The notes: generated from the letters alone by a model not told the origin. Shown: positions 12,718 through 26,950, counted from the stretch's first letter. The stretch: 64,000 nt of DNA from Limanda limanda (GCF_963576545.1 NC_083638.1:24576090-24640089), one strand, 5' to 3'. Translations and numbers: made by a program.

Positions 12718-15230
12718 TTTCTTTGAAGAAAATGACTCAGCATCTTTCGCTGACTGACACAAAACTGGAACAGGCTGATCTCTGTGACCTTTGGGGTTGA
12801 AGATCACGTCAGATTTATGATGCATGGGGTTTAAACATGCATGACACGGTTTGATTCTGACATGAATGTAAATGAAGTCACTCTGAATATAACACTATTA
12901 ACATTATATAAACATATGATAACTGTTAACACATGATAATGTATTAAACAGATATAAGCATATTTGTAATGCATATTTAGAGCCCAACTCATTTGTAGGT
13001 TGGCTGATATGAGCCTTTCACAGACATATCAGTGTCCGCGTTGTTTATCTGTATTCCATATATTTGGTTTGTTTGTTTTTCTTTATATATATATATTTTT
13101 TTAACATAAAGTCTATGGTCAAACTGGTTACACATATTTTATAAGATTCTCTCTCATTATTGTTACTGTATTTGTCTTTAATGTCATTCTTCATATATTA
13201 CTAGCCTCCTTTTAAATGTGCCCAAAGGAGGAGTTACTATTAACATAAATAAAAAATCATTAAATTGTTTATAAGAGACTATAATGTAGTTTTAAGTGGA
13301 TATTTGTTTATTTAATCTGTCTCGCAATAACTCCTCCTCTGAGCACACATAAATAATAAATAGTTCTGTTAGCATGAGAATCACATTCACATAATAAGCC
13401 AAACAAATGCAAAGCCCTTAGCACCAGTATGCATCTGCCACCATGCACGGGCTTTGACACTGTGCAGTACATCCGTGTGGCCACTAGCAGCGCTGTTGCT
13501 ACACTGACATGATGTAACAGCACTGAAGCTCCTCTCCAGTCTGTGAAATCCAGGTCAGTGAGAGGTTTCATCCTGCAGAGGGCAGAGTTTCACCACTAAC
13601 CACCACTGACAGAGGAGCAGACCACTGACCTCCTCGACACTGGTCTCCATTTTAACTGTCTGAACGGGAGAGGATGGTTTTGCTTTTCAACCAAAATAGA
13701 TTTATTTCATAGGACACACCCCCATAACCCCCCACCCCCCACCCCACACACACACGTGTTTACACTTACACACCTCTCTTATCTCTCTCATATGTTTATA
13801 ATAATTTCCAAGCAGTTAGTGAACTGATGTTCAGATGTGGAGAGAGCCCAGGAGACTGGAAGGTAAAGATGAATCAGGCTGATAAAAAACGATTTTATCT
13901 CAACTGGGCATCCATCAATCATGAGTCAACAACCACATTGATTTCATATGTGGGCTCGATAAGTATGTTTCACTACTTCACAGTAGAACTTGTGGCAGAT
14001 CTCCTGCCGTGGTCTGCACTGCTGTGGCTGCCTGTGACTTCATGGCTGAAGCAGATGCCAGAAAATCTCAAATCCAAAAAAAACCACTGGGGATGTGACT
14101 GCCAAGCAGAGTGACAGATCTGTGTGAAGCATCACATTAATAGGGTGAATAAGAGAGAGAGATGGGCACAGAGTCATCAGCACTTTATGTATAATTTCAT
14201 GTCTAAAATACTGGCTAATGTGGAGCAGTTAAAAAGGTCAGTTTTCAGCAGCTGTGGCTGGTGTAACTCTGAGTGTGGTTGTCGAGGCCAAACATCAGCG
14301 TGACCCCGTGAACTGAGAGTGTAAGAGATGTTTGTACTGGGAGTAGCTGAACAAGACAAAATGTTCTAATGCTTTGTTCTTGTTGATGAAGTACAAAAGG
14401 CAGATTAGAACTCCCCAGCACGTCGGCTCGTGTTTATGAGGTGGTGTCGAGTCTTAGCTGGAGGTTTTTCATTAAGAGTGAGGGTGCAGGGAGAGGAGCA
14501 GTGGGGGATGACTGATCAGTCAGGTGATAGGGATTTTGTCATCCATGGGTCAGCGCCTCTTTCCCGGAGCCTGCCAGAACTCTGAATAACTGGCAAAAAC
14601 AATTCTTTACTCCTTTCTACTATGTTCTTCTCTGTTATTTTCAATTGCCCAAGTACCATATCACATTTCTACCTCTTTGATGCTTCTTTTGAGCATTAAA
14701 TTTAGTCTGGTTGGTGCCATCTATGGTATTTTTTACTAGAATCCCCTCTTAGCTGTGACTTAAGAGCATTGTCAGAGGAGCCCTGTTCAGTGAGGCAACC
14801 TCAAATAATATATATCGCTCGCTTTTTCTTTCCAGTGGAAGCTCCCTCAGAGTCTCAGTGGTGCTGCCAACAGATTAACTGTCCTCATGTCCCTGTATCC
14901 CGCGTTATTTCTCCTGCTTGTTTTCTTTTAATAAAGCTGGCTGGCCTCCTTCGTCCTGAAGCAGGCTGGCAAACACACACAAACACACGAGAATAAAGGA
15001 AGCCAAGGAGCTGCAAGAGCATGACAGTGAGGGATGATGTTGTGGGAGACAAACTGGACAGAAAGGGAGACGTGTCGAGTCACTGGGGGCTGGAGTAGGT
15101 CACCAAACCCCCGTGTTTGGTGCAGTGACAGCGAACGTGACATCTCTGTGACGTTGTCCCTTTTGATCCCGTCTTCTCCGTGTGAAGAGCCGAGTTCCTG
15201 TCAGACAGACTAGAAGCCTGACACACACAG

Positions 15231-15231
<1 letters not shown>

Positions 15232-15320
<89 letters not shown>
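15232..15320 (+). repeat. long (CA)n microsatellite
   Basis: About 44 uninterrupted CA units. It is complementary to the long TG array at 17655-17744 in the same intron. Confidence 0.98.
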
Positions 15321-15322
<2 letters not shown>

Positions 15323-15406
15323 ATAGCCAGTGGGTTTGTCAGGAGCAAAATAGTCACCTGCTTTTGACTTCCCTAGTTCCAAATCCAATGATCCCAAGTT
15401 TGATTA

Positions 15407-16552
15407 TTAGGGCCCGAGCACCTACGATGGGAGGCCCTATTGTATTTCGAAGGATTTCTATTTCCCTTTTGGGCTTTTTCAGGGCCTAGACATGCTCAAA
15501 TTCTTACGAAAGTTTGCAGGAAATTCAAAACCCCAGAAAGTAATTGTATTCTGGAGTAATTTGAAATGGGCGTGGCAAAATGGCTCAACAGCGCCATCTA
15601 AGGAAAAGCCCCTCAGTTAGCTTTCACCGATCTTCACAATAATCGTAGTCCAGGTGTATCATGACTACACCAAAAAAAAAAGTTAAAGATGCAATTGGAA
15701 AAACGCAACAGGAAGCCCACCATTTTGGATTTAGTGGCCATTTTGGCCGTATTCTACATTTTTTCTTTGATGTACTTGTCCCAGGGTTTTCATCAGATCA
15801 ATTTCATATGGACATGAGTGTCATCACAACAAGATGGAGATATAAACTACCTCGGTATATGATTTCATCGCACGGTGTGACCGTGGCATGGCGTGACATT
15901 TTGACCATTCGCGAAAAAAGAGGGACTTATTATAACTCCTTTGTGCATTGTTTTTTCAGCCTCAAACCTCATTCACACATTCGCAGTCCCGCTCTGATCA
16001 GATCATATCAATATTGACTCATTATTACAGCGCCACCTGCTGGCTACAGGAAGTGACATGTTTTAAACTTTGATGAACTGCTCTTGGCTGCTTTACAATA
16101 TACAGCTCAAATGAGCTGTATATATTAAAGAAGGATTAATCAAGCAAATAATGATTTGTTGTTAGAATCCTTTGATGTCTTAGATGCAAAGATGAAAGAT
16201 TTATACAATCTGAAGAGAGAAAAGAGTGTTTTTGACCTGAACAGATCTATTAGTCTAGTAGTATAGTGATAGCGATAGCACCACCAACTACCAAAAGGAG
16301 GTAAGCCTTGCTTTAAAACTAAATTCGATTTAGATAAAGTTTTCACTATGGGGTCTAACTTGATGTATGATTAGTGAGCGTGGTCCAGCAGTGCATGACA
16401 GACGCAGGAAGTGAAGCGTTTATCCTTGCCGCAGTGCACAAAACGCATGCAATGCAGAGACGTGCGCTTGGTCTTTGATCGCTTTCTCAACTAACCGCAA
16501 CAGGCTTCAAAATGCCTGTGCTCGGGCCCGTCAGTGCTACAAGGTAGCCCTA
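15407..16552. mobile_element. non-autonomous 'gggcccgagcac' teleost element
   Basis: The ends carry a perfect 12-bp inverted repeat: gggcccgagcac at 15410-15421 and gtgctcgggccc at 16518-16529. The interior includes the typical phrase cgccacctgctggctacagg (16031-16050), and the unit closes with a gccctagtt end. This is an abundant percomorph element of about 1 kb. A 118-codon open frame at 15661-16017 shows no recognisable domain. A 12-bp hairpin (16098-16123) and the sequence around 16085-16320 differ from what I expect of the core and may be a nested insertion. Confidence 0.75.
16030..16043 (-). promoter_or_regulatory. CTCF-consensus site inside the repeat
   Basis: Read on the minus strand, ccagcaggtggcgc matches every position of the core CTCF consensus CCASYAGRKGGCRS. 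It lies in the most conserved part of the surrounding mobile element. Binding is not demonstrated. Confidence 0.45.
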
Positions 16553-16569
16553 GTTAAAATTAAAACTGC

Positions 16570-16700
16570 ATCACTTCTCTAAATATGCTTAAATTTTTAC
16601 ATCCAGATCCTTGAATTATTCTCGTGGAAAATGGCGAAAATGTTGATAAACACCCAAGCTTCTTGCTCACAAACAAACAGACGGGTTGAAAACATTTCCT
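16570..16700 (+). repeat. interspersed repeat tail
   Basis: Sequence abutting the preceding element carries acatccagatccttgaat and a ctcacaaacaaacagacggg tail, like the family at 8150-8520 and 61235-61480. Boundaries are approximate. Confidence 0.5.
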
Positions 16701-17651
16701 TTCGGTCGAGGGAAATAATTTGAACCCAGTAATTGTTGCACTTTGACAATCGGCAGGTTGAAAGTCAAGCTTTGCGACCTTTATTGTTGTTGCTCAGTTG
16801 TGGCAGCTGGATGTATTGGTGAAACCCCCGCCCCTCCAAGCTCCACCTCTCCCAACAACTCAGTCATCCAAACTGCTGATGGTATATCCCTAATGGTGAC
16901 CCATAAATAAAGCAGCTACCAATGGAGAAAATTGATTTCCAGAGGCAGGGAGGAGTGGTGGAGATTTATGCTCCCAGTCGGGCTCGGCTCCTGTGCTGTA
17001 TATCTTTCATATCTCTTTCTGATACGTTTTGCCCTTCATGCCTTTTTTTCCAGGCCATCACTCTGACCCGCCCAGAACAAAGTGTCCACCTCTTCTTTTC
17101 TTTCTTGTTTTTTTCTTCTCGAGATTATAACATTTGCCAAATCTCCTTTTTTCCCCTGTTTGATCTTTTCCTGGTTCATCTCCTCATTTTATTTGCCCGT
17201 GTGCTCTCCTCACCTGGCCTGCAGCCGCTTTATTTCTCTCTCTTTCTCTGACTGTCTGGAATTTGCTCATTTTAGGATTTTCTGGTTGAGTCTCTTAGGC
17301 TGCAGATCAGAGTCTTCTCAGAACTTTTCTCTGACCTCATTATCATGGTAACAGTAGTGGACGTCATTACAAACATAATATATTATAAAAAAACTGTTTT
17401 GATTTAAGAAATTGTTGTGTAAAATGTTCTCATAAAACACAGTCTTTCTTCTTCTTTTAGCTGGGTTCTTCGACATTTTATTGCTGGGATCATCAGCAGT
17501 ACATTGATCTGATCTGTCTAATCTGCGTGTTCAGAAGATCCCATCATTTCCCGTAATCCAGTCCTCTGATTCCCTTACATAGTTAATCCAACTACACACT
17601 TGCATATGGACAGGCTTGCTCCAGATCTGGACATTGTATTGCAGATGTTCC

Positions 17652-17654
<3 letters not shown>

Positions 17655-17744
<90 letters not shown>
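17655..17744 (+). repeat. long (TG)n microsatellite
   Basis: Exactly 45 uninterrupted TG units. All long open frames crossing it, on both strands, are artefacts of the repeat. Confidence 0.98.
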
Positions 17745-17747
<3 letters not shown>

Positions 17748-20499
17748 CTGGGTGCACGCATATGTGCCGGTCCATCCTTCTGTTGGCATCCAGGTGCTCC
17801 AAGCACCAGCAGCCATAACAGACCTGGGTTTATTAATGTTGTTCATTTCCTTTCGTCTGTTTGCCTCTGGCTGCTTGGTTCCCCAGTCCAACATTCCACA
17901 CACTCTGCTGGAATTAAGGGAGAGGCCTGTGGTGAGGCAGGGAACGAGCTCAGGAATGTCTCTGTTATCACAGGGAGAGAGGATCGAGGGAGGAAGGGAA
18001 CGGGAGGTCAGGCCAGAGGGCCCCACCATAGTGAGGTTGACTTTAGTCAGGACTGCTGGAGTTCCAGGAGTTTCCACCATCAAAGCTTTGATCACCACTC
18101 TCAGCTCGGCTCAAATTACCACAGAGGTGCATGCCTTTGGCTCAATCAGAACACATAGGAATCTAATTTTAGAGCTGCCGCTTTTTAAATCAATATCTCA
18201 ACTGCTATCAGTGGCAGTGTCATGTAGATTATCTCACAGCCTTCACAGATGTCACACCAGGTTGGCTCTGCTCTCAGGCCACTTTGTGTAATGCTGAGGA
18301 TCACACAGGCATATGCACTGACTTGCACAAAGCTCGTGCAGGCGCAGGGACACATACACGGGCAGAAGCATCCCTCTGGGTCAGTGGTAGCTGGAGTCAG
18401 ACCGTGTGCAGGCGTATGCACGCATGTGTGGTGAGTGAACGTGAGAAACTGTTTGATACCGTGTGATCAACTGCCTTTGCCTTTTTTTTTTAAGGTTGTG
18501 GAGTCAGCTTGTCGTATTATTTGTCATTGTTTGATTTTATTGTGTTTGATTCAAGCCGCTCATGTATAAAAGTGAAGAGCTATGTAGAAAGATGAGGAGA
18601 TGTGTTGTTGAAGGTTGACGTTATATAGGATATTTCATTTCTGTTGATGACTCTCTCCTAAGAAAAAGTATTACAAAAGAGCGACAGTGAGCATGTGTCT
18701 GCAGTTTGAACTGTGTGGACTGTTTGTGTTAATGTGAAGTCAGTATTTTGTTTGCTGATTTGCATCTTCTTACAGTCATGGCAGCTGTATTGTGGGATTT
18801 GGAGACGACAGTAAATTACACGCAGAGAACATAAGTGCAGAGGTTATAAACACTGATGGCTCCAATTAGATTAAAGCCCAAAATTCCAGGCTGGTGAGAT
18901 AAAACCACAATGTCTTCTCAATTGAAACGTTTTGAATTCAAATGAGGTTTCAGAGCTTCAGTGAATCACTGGTCGAGTTGCAATGTCGACTCTGCAGCAA
19001 GAAGAACTTTGGTTCTGTTCTCTCTTCTGTGTTATGGCCCTCCATCTTTTCTATGGGTTTCTTTTCGCCCTAAAAGATCTGTGTGTGAGGTATTATTAAA
19101 CAAAATACAATTTCATTACTGCTCGATTAACTGCAGTTGAATGCCAGGTCCCTCATTTTGGCCACCCACGTTTCCTGAATTTCTCCACATTTATCAAAAG
19201 ATATAAAACAGTGTAATTTAACTGACACTAATCCAGTCGTAAATGTCTGCTAGCAAACATTAGCCTTTTGGTGTCATGTTGGAATTTTGCTTGTGCTGCT
19301 CAATTTTTGCTCAGATTTATCATAATGCAACACACAATGCACCACTTAGCATGAAGATAATGCACTATGACCAGTCAAAGCTTCTATATGGAATTCCTTA
19401 AGTCGAGTGTTTCAGTGCAAACTTTGAATGAGGGGATTTCAGTGTGAAATCCATTTAATCTTGTCCATGCATAATGTCGCGTAGCTTATATCTAAATACA
19501 ATGGGGATTATTTTTCATCCTTTTACTATTCCTGATGTAGATTTGAGACAAGACATGGCACGATTTTGAGACTTTTGCGACACCTTGAACATTAACTGCA
19601 GCGATGATTCTCTTCAAAGTGGATTACACTGGGCTGAATATAACTGAACAGAACAAGGAAAGGTGAAAATCTATTTTGGTTATCATTTCAATGAAGTCAC
19701 ATGAAAAAAAAAAACATAAAAATAGCCACTGAGCCAGAGACTTATGAAATATATTTGTACATCTCCTAGTTGAGGGTTAACTGCTGTGATTCAGACGCAG
19801 AGCTGTTGTCCTGCGGAGTCCTCGTGTGTCATAGAGTCTGACCTTCCCGCGGGACTGCTGCTCCTGCATATTACACACTGACTAACAGCATGACAGCACA
19901 ACTAATCACAGCTCTGGAGCTGCGGTCTGCATAATGTTCCCTGTGATACACTCTGTAATTAAAGATACAGAGGACGGACAGCAGAAAACACCATATGATT
20001 TATAGGTCCATTACATTTTGTATTTATTAAAAAGGAAAATGCAGAACTGGAATCACTTAAGTGCCAAATACAAACTGTGACTTACGTATACTAACAAAAA
20101 AATATGTTTTTAACATTTAGTTGATGTTGGTGAAGAATCGTTTATCTTTAAAAATGTCAACTTGAGACAGAATTTAATTTATTTCCAACACTTATTTCCA
20201 AATTTTTTGCTGTTTGTTGTACTTTACTGTAATCATATCTGAATGAAGCAGGCTTCTTCAGCTTTGTCCTGTGTGGTTGACTTTGGCTCAGCTTAGCATT
20301 GTGTAAAACCTGCAATATCATTGATAGCAGAACTGAGCAGGCTGGACTGCTCGGTATAAACAGTAGCAGAACAGTAGAACAGTGTGGAAGTTGTTTCTAT
20401 TACTCTGTGTTCCCATGGTGTTGTCAACCCATCGGTGCAGCTTCCATATGTTGTTTGCTGTACGTGTCACATGGTTACGCCAGTGGCACCAGTTCAGCT

Positions 20500-20512
20500 G
20501 GGGGGGGGGGGG
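20500..20512 (+). repeat. poly-G run
   Basis: Thirteen consecutive G. Its length is likely to vary and to be error-prone in sequencing. Confidence 0.9.
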
Positions 20513-23500
20513 TGTCCCAGGTGATACAAGAGCTGTGAGCAAACACAGGCCGATAACATCTCCATACGAGGCTCTTTTCCCTGTTGGTGGTGCAGCAATG
20601 GTAAATACTGCGAAAACCACTCAAACACTTAATTTTATGTGTTCTTGATTTTTTTTAACTTTTACTAGGCTGTTGTTGTTTATTTAAACAGAACAGAAGA
20701 GTGATTAACACAAACATTAAAGTTGAATCTAATCACATTATATATTGCTACAATAGACTGCCGGCTATATGATGGACGACAAGTCTCAACTTCATCCTGC
20801 AGTTCAGAAATGAAGCTAAAATATCCTGGATCGTACTCTGCCGTCTTGTGCATTTGGAGCCAGTGTCTGTGCAGTGGCGAGCGGGTGATGGAGCCGCAGC
20901 TGATGTACGTGCTCGCCCAAACGAGTCAGTCACTGCTGTAAATCATGATGTTTCATCCGGTGAAATAATGAAACTTCCCATAAAAATGAACCCTTGATAA
21001 GAAGTACCTAAATGGTCAGAAACCATCTTTTTTAGAAGAATTTACTGGGTGTATTTTTATCCTTAGTTTGGTCAATGGTCTGCTATCATGGAGGAGGCTT
21101 GGTTTATTACCTATGATGCTAGGGATCACCGGGTGACAATCAAGATGCTTCTCACACATTCTCGTAATTTAATTTAGAAATAATATTAATGTACAAATAT
21201 CAATATATCTTCTAAAATTCGAAGTATGATAGTTGTATTCTTATAATCAAAGACAGAAGTACACAGAGTCCCATTATTTTACTACTGTCAGTGGGTCAGC
21301 TACATTAAAAGGGAGTTATACCATGTTTAGTATTTTGATATAGCGCCCTGTGGTTCTTCATATTGACATTAAAGCAATCAATAAAATAATCAATAAAATG
21401 ATAATTATAAGTTGCAGTTCTAATACTTTTTTACGTGTAAGGCTCAGTTCACCCTTCCTCTTTAACCCCTTTGGTGCAAGTGAATCTACATATTGTAACC
21501 ATTTCTGGCCTCTTTGACCTCAATTCGCCCTTGTTTCCCATACCAGCTTTAAAATCAAATCTACTCTCCGCCCGGCCTGTAGGAATGATTCTGATACACA
21601 CATTCAGTCTCGCCTCACATATGAGCTCACAGGAACTGTCTATACGCTGTATAATAGGGCACTGTAAATCCCTGCCCACCGCCCAGCTCTGTCCCGACCC
21701 AGCTCAGGCCCCACAGTGTCCACACCAGTGTCCTGGTGGCTTAGACTGGCTTTTGGGTCCGATCCCTTTCTGCTGAGTTCATCAGGCTGGTCCTTTGAGC
21801 AGGGAGCCAGCACACTGCCTTGTGGCGCTTTCTTTCTTTTCAGGCGGCAAATGTGCTAAAACAGCACTCCATAATCACTTGGCATTATGGGCCGTTGTGT
21901 TGGGCATTAGTGATTAGAATTGACCAGTGGGATGTTATAAAAATTTCTGACAAGAGAACACCAAAGCTGATGAGTCTGGATCCTGGCACTGGATGGCAAG
22001 AGGATTAGTCAGCTAACACACTGGCTGGGGCTTCTGCAGGGTCGGGTCCCATCGCATCTCATCATCGACAGGCTCGGAGCGGCCCCTGTGGCTGCCGTGT
22101 CTCCAGCCGCCTCCCTGGCTGCCTGGGTCGGCGTGATTCCCATCCTCCACCTTTTCCCCTTCGTCCATTTTTTAACCAAAAAACACAACATCATCCCCTC
22201 TGTCAGGGTTGGTGGATCACACAGTGTCATAAACTCAGGGTCCAAAGGGGTTAAGTGGCAGAAGAGATGCCTGATTGAGCTGTTTCTGAAAGGTTGCGTT
22301 TGTTTCTCTTTAACTCAGAGGGATCCAGATTATGTGTATTTGATATTCTTGATTTAATACACTTATCAAACACACAGACACTTTGTCTATCTACTGAAAC
22401 TCACAACGAGGGGACGTGTTTTGATGGAGCACAGCATGTCTCTGTCATATTCAGCCTCTCAAACACTCCACTGACTATAGAAAGAGCACAAGGGTTTTCA
22501 CTGACCCCTCTCTGATTTCATCTCTGATATTATCTGCCAATAACTACAGCACTCAGCCGAAATCAATTCACCTCAGTAAATGTGGAGTTAATTAGAAAAG
22601 ATTTTGTCTGAGCAGCTTGAACTGTTCAACCTCTCTCCCGGGGTGTAGAGTGCCTCTGCCTGTTTCTCTGGAAGCTCCGGCTCTTTCCCCTCCTTCGGCT
22701 TCATACTATAGGAATGTAGCTGTAACAGGCAGTACCACGGGAAGAGTCACCGAGGGGTGGAGGGGGAGCGGGGGGAGCGGTTGAGATGCACGTCCTTTAT
22801 TCAGGCCGAGTTCAGTGGACTTGAAACATTCCCTCATCCGTCACAACTTTGTGGTACAATGTAGCGTAGTGTAGCTCGGTCCTTTCTCTTATCTCATCTA
22901 CTGTTCTCTCCCCTCTTCTCCGGCCTCTTGTCTTTTCCTTGAGCCTTATTATTTCTCCCTTTTTTCCTCTTCTTATCAACACTTACCTTCTTAATGACAC
23001 TATATTCTCTAAGCCGGATTTACTATTCCATTTATCCTTTATTCTTTTTTAAATTTCTAATGATCTCATCTCTTCATCATCTTGTGTTGTCACCTCGAGA
23101 TCAGAACCAGACGACACCAATGTGCACGGTTTTGTGCTTCTAACCTCTGAACTGTTACTTTACATTGAAGCTATTGAGATTTGACATGTGTCTTTGGGTT
23201 TTAACTCCTGTTCTGAACCATTACAGTCTGTGAAGTATTCAAATAGAACTGGAAAGTTTATTTGGACAAGCGCTTAATCGATTAAGAGAAGATGAATGTG
23301 TATTATTTTCAATTTATTGTTTAAGTGACTGATTCCAGTAAACATTCATCAGTTCCGGTTTATCAAATTTGAAGATTTGCAGCCTTTCTTTGTTGTACAG
23401 AATATATGATTATGATATATGATCAGAGATGTGATTTTATTGACCTAATAGTTAATTGATAAAAGATAAAGAATATTTGTCACAGATTAATTGATAATGG

Positions 23501-25538
23501 GTTTGATTCTTTTGTTCCAGACATATATTAGAATCTGTTTACAGTAATTCTGTTCAGATTTCATGCAATTTGCCCTAACCCCTTCTACTGATCACAAAAA
23601 TACTCTGAGAAATAGACTTGGATATTATCAGTTTTCTCAAACACTCTGCTCAAACAGAGAGCATTTATCACCCTATGAAAAGTGGAGTCTGCTGTTTAAG
23701 CTACTTTACAACTCTGTATCTTCTCTTGTGACAATATCAGGACAAAGTGACTTCAGACCAGGTTGTTCCTGTTTGGATGTACTGTAGCTCTGATTTGTAC
23801 CAGGGTCAGATTAAAATGCTGTTTGTCCTTAATATCAAGACAAAATATTGACATGTCCTCGCACAATATGTTCTGTTTGTGTGTATAATTTAACGTCACT
23901 TTCACTCACAAATCCCGCACTTAATGCAGGATAACAATAACACCCCACCACAGTCATACCAGACTGTTGTTCAATAAAAACCACACAGCAGACACCAAGC
24001 TGTTTGTCACTGCAGTGTTTACACACAGATCACGTGGTGTAACTTTATAGCTGTTCTTTTCTTTCTTAAAGATTTAAGGCCTACTTGTGTTAAACATTCA
24101 ATGTAAATGAGTCAAGATGCGTCACACCATTCACACGAACAGTGCAGAGTAAAAGGACTGCTTATTTTCACACACACCGACAATGACACTGGCCTCCTCA
24201 GGTGCTGGGTGTTGCAGCTTTAAGTGGCTGGTGAAAGTCTGTGTTTATCGTTGTGACACGACCCCCCCATTAGACATGCCCTTGTTCTTTCACCATTGGA
24301 AATACAGACACATACCCCGACTGCTGATTCGCCTCCAGCTGAAAAGATTGCTTTTTTTTTTATGTCCACACCAAAGTGGCAACATTTGACAAATGTGCCT
24401 GCTTGTAGTTTGAAATACACATTTTTACAGACTTCAGAAATAATAATACAATAAATATCTTTATTTATACAGCACGTCCCAAAAGTAAAAACACAAACAG
24501 AAAAGAATAACAGTGCTAAATGTACGACAAGGTTTGAATATTTGAATAGAGGCAACAATGTGTAATGTTTTCTTGGCCTTAAAGTTTTGTTTATCAAAAT
24601 GTCCACAAAATATCTTACATCTCCCAATATTGGATTTGTTATTGACTTTGCCATATGCACAGGTTTGAATTGTGTTGTAGTTTAGACAGTAAAGTGTCAA
24701 CAGCAGAAGGTCAATGGGTAAACGCATAATTATAGCAAAACCACAAGTTCATCACTCACGTTACGTACAAATGTTACATAAATGACGACAGGGAATTTAA
24801 GTCTGTTTCAAAACACCAAGCTCTTGTCAACCTCCTTACCACATGATGGCGCTAATACAAATACGGTCCCCTTCTGACTACAAAACAAGGAGTTTGTTCC
24901 TGCTGAGCTGCAGTGGTTTAACTTCTGATCCTGCTGCAGTGATGTACAAATGTACTCCAGGGAATGTAAATGCAGCATGACATCATTGAAACCTTAAATG
25001 TTGCTGAGCGTGAGACAGAATTACAACAATTCTTGATTGAATTAAACTTGAATAAGATTTAAATGCACTTCTTTTGCTTTGGATGGTGAACTTTTAAAGG
25101 GTAATTTTGAAATTTCAACCTTTTTATTTATTTATTATTTGTTTTTTAGCTAAGGTAAGTTTTTAAATTGCTTTCGAGTCGACGTGGTCTCTGCAACATG
25201 TGATGAGACTGTAGCTGAGCTGTTGGGCGCCTGCAAAATAAATCTTCACTGTGACGGAAGTTATTTGTGTTCGCGGAGCATGGCAGCCTGAAATCTGCAG
25301 CTGCTGCCTGTAATAAACTTGTAAATCTTTACTCTTCCTTAAAAATCAATTACATGCCACTTACATTATGTGTCACATGGCAGTTCAGCGCCTGCCGCCT
25401 GCTGTCGACGCAGTAACTTAAGCTGCAGCTGCCGGACTAACCGAGACATAATTCTGTCTCTCAATGTGCGAGAGAGAAAAAATCAACACCAACAGAGATT
25501 TCCTCCATAACTTTTAAACCGTTTACTGCATGTTCGCT

Positions 25539-25552
25539 GTTACCATGGTAAC
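25539..25552. promoter_or_regulatory. second perfect RFX X-box palindrome
   Basis: gttaccatggtaac is a self-complementary 14-mer and an ideal RFX X-box. An imperfect relative, gttaccatggatac, occurs at about 45810-45823. Confidence 0.5.
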
Positions 25553-26879
25553 CGTGTTCCCCTTTTAATCGAAGCACAACCCTTCGATGTCACTGATGAC
25601 ATCATGCAAGGTCATGCTACTGCTAGACGGCCGCTATGCTAATTATTTCAAATATATGATATCAACGAGGCTACCATGGACTTTTAAAAAGAATAACACA
25701 AAAAACTAACAATCCAATCTCAGATCAATAATCAATCAATCTATCTTAAAAGTCCTATGATGTGGATGTTACCACTCTCAAAGGTGAGTCAGGACTTTTA
25801 TCCCATAGTTGTTGTTTTTTTGATTCCCCAACAAATGGGCTGAAAAACATCTTACTATAATACTTATACTTTCTGTCTTTATCTCCACAACTGTGGATTT
25901 CAGAGTGCGGTTAGGTTAGAGGATCAGGTTTCATCAGTGAAACCATTGTATAGATTGTTTCTATGTTTCTGTTATTATAGCCCAAGGTGGACCGTTACTT
26001 TTAAGTGCTTCCAGACAGTTTAACAGCTGCTTTTATTGCTCCCTCTCTTACTCTGACTGAGGTGACACATAAACCTGTTGAGAGTAACAGTGCGGAATAA
26101 TTACTGTATATTTATGTGTGGCTGCTTAGTATATGACTGATAAGGCATCTCGTTGGAGCAGGGTGAGGCCTTCAGGCCGACGTTTTATGCATGAGGTGCA
26201 GCCGTGCATCAGCACCTTCACTTACATATACATAGAGAACAGCCGACACGCACTTCCTCTTTACTAACTAGATGCAGACATGTGCTACATGGACGATGAG
26301 GATGGTTCCGCAGCAGGTTGAGGCTGATATACTTCCCTTTAGTCATGCAACACATTTTAATGAAAGTCAAAATAAATAAAAATAAATAAAAAAGGATCAA
26401 ATACATTTTATAATGTCAACAAAAGGGAATAAAAACATATAAAAATGTAAAATAATTAAACATAGTGCAATTCAATATAAATGTGTTAATACGTAAATAT
26501 ATAAATATAAACCATATAAAGGCTGAAGAGATAGATGTTAAGCTTATAATTAAAGATGTTTACACTGCTCTCATGTCCTCTGGCGGACGACAGTATGAGT
26601 ACAAAGTGCAGAATATGATGGAACTCATTGTTCTGAAGAGGTTGATTCTCCTTGAAGAGGGTCACAGGTAAACATCATGCATAATTAAGACTTCATCAAA
26701 GTGTCCCAGGCGTGTCAACAGTGAGGTTTGATTTGTTGGCTTTTGGGCAAGCTTCTTATAAAAAACAAAAGAAATTGTCTTTTTTTCAAGTGTATATACT
26801 CACATATACATATCTGTGAGATGTGATATGCACTAACACGATTTTGTATGTAGAGCCACACAGCTAAAATAAGTAATCA

Positions 26880-26950
26880 TTTAGGGGACATGCCCCAGCG
26901 CCCCTGTGGCCCTTAAAGGATGGCAGAATAGATGATGGATGGATGATAAT
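26880..26950 (+). repeat. 3' tail of a LINE/SINE-type retroelement
   Basis: The sequence gcccctgtggcccttaaagg, followed by gatgatggatggatgataat, resembles the end of fish non-LTR elements with a GATG tail. Only a short fragment is present. Confidence 0.45.

Noticed and set aside
15080..15397. 105-codon minus-strand frame rich in Cys-Val
   Set aside because: Produced by the (CA)44 microsatellite.
15661..16017. 118-codon frame inside the gggcccgagcac element
   Set aside because: No known domain; the element family is non-coding as far as I know. A chance frame in a repeat.
17592..18291. Long open frames on both strands (up to 211 codons)
   Set aside because: They are translations of the (TG)45 array into Cys-Val or His-Thr plus random flank; no domain and no splice support.
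24838..24865. Second CTCF-like word (ccacatgatggcgcta)
   Set aside because: Two mismatches in the core positions; weaker than the site at 16030.
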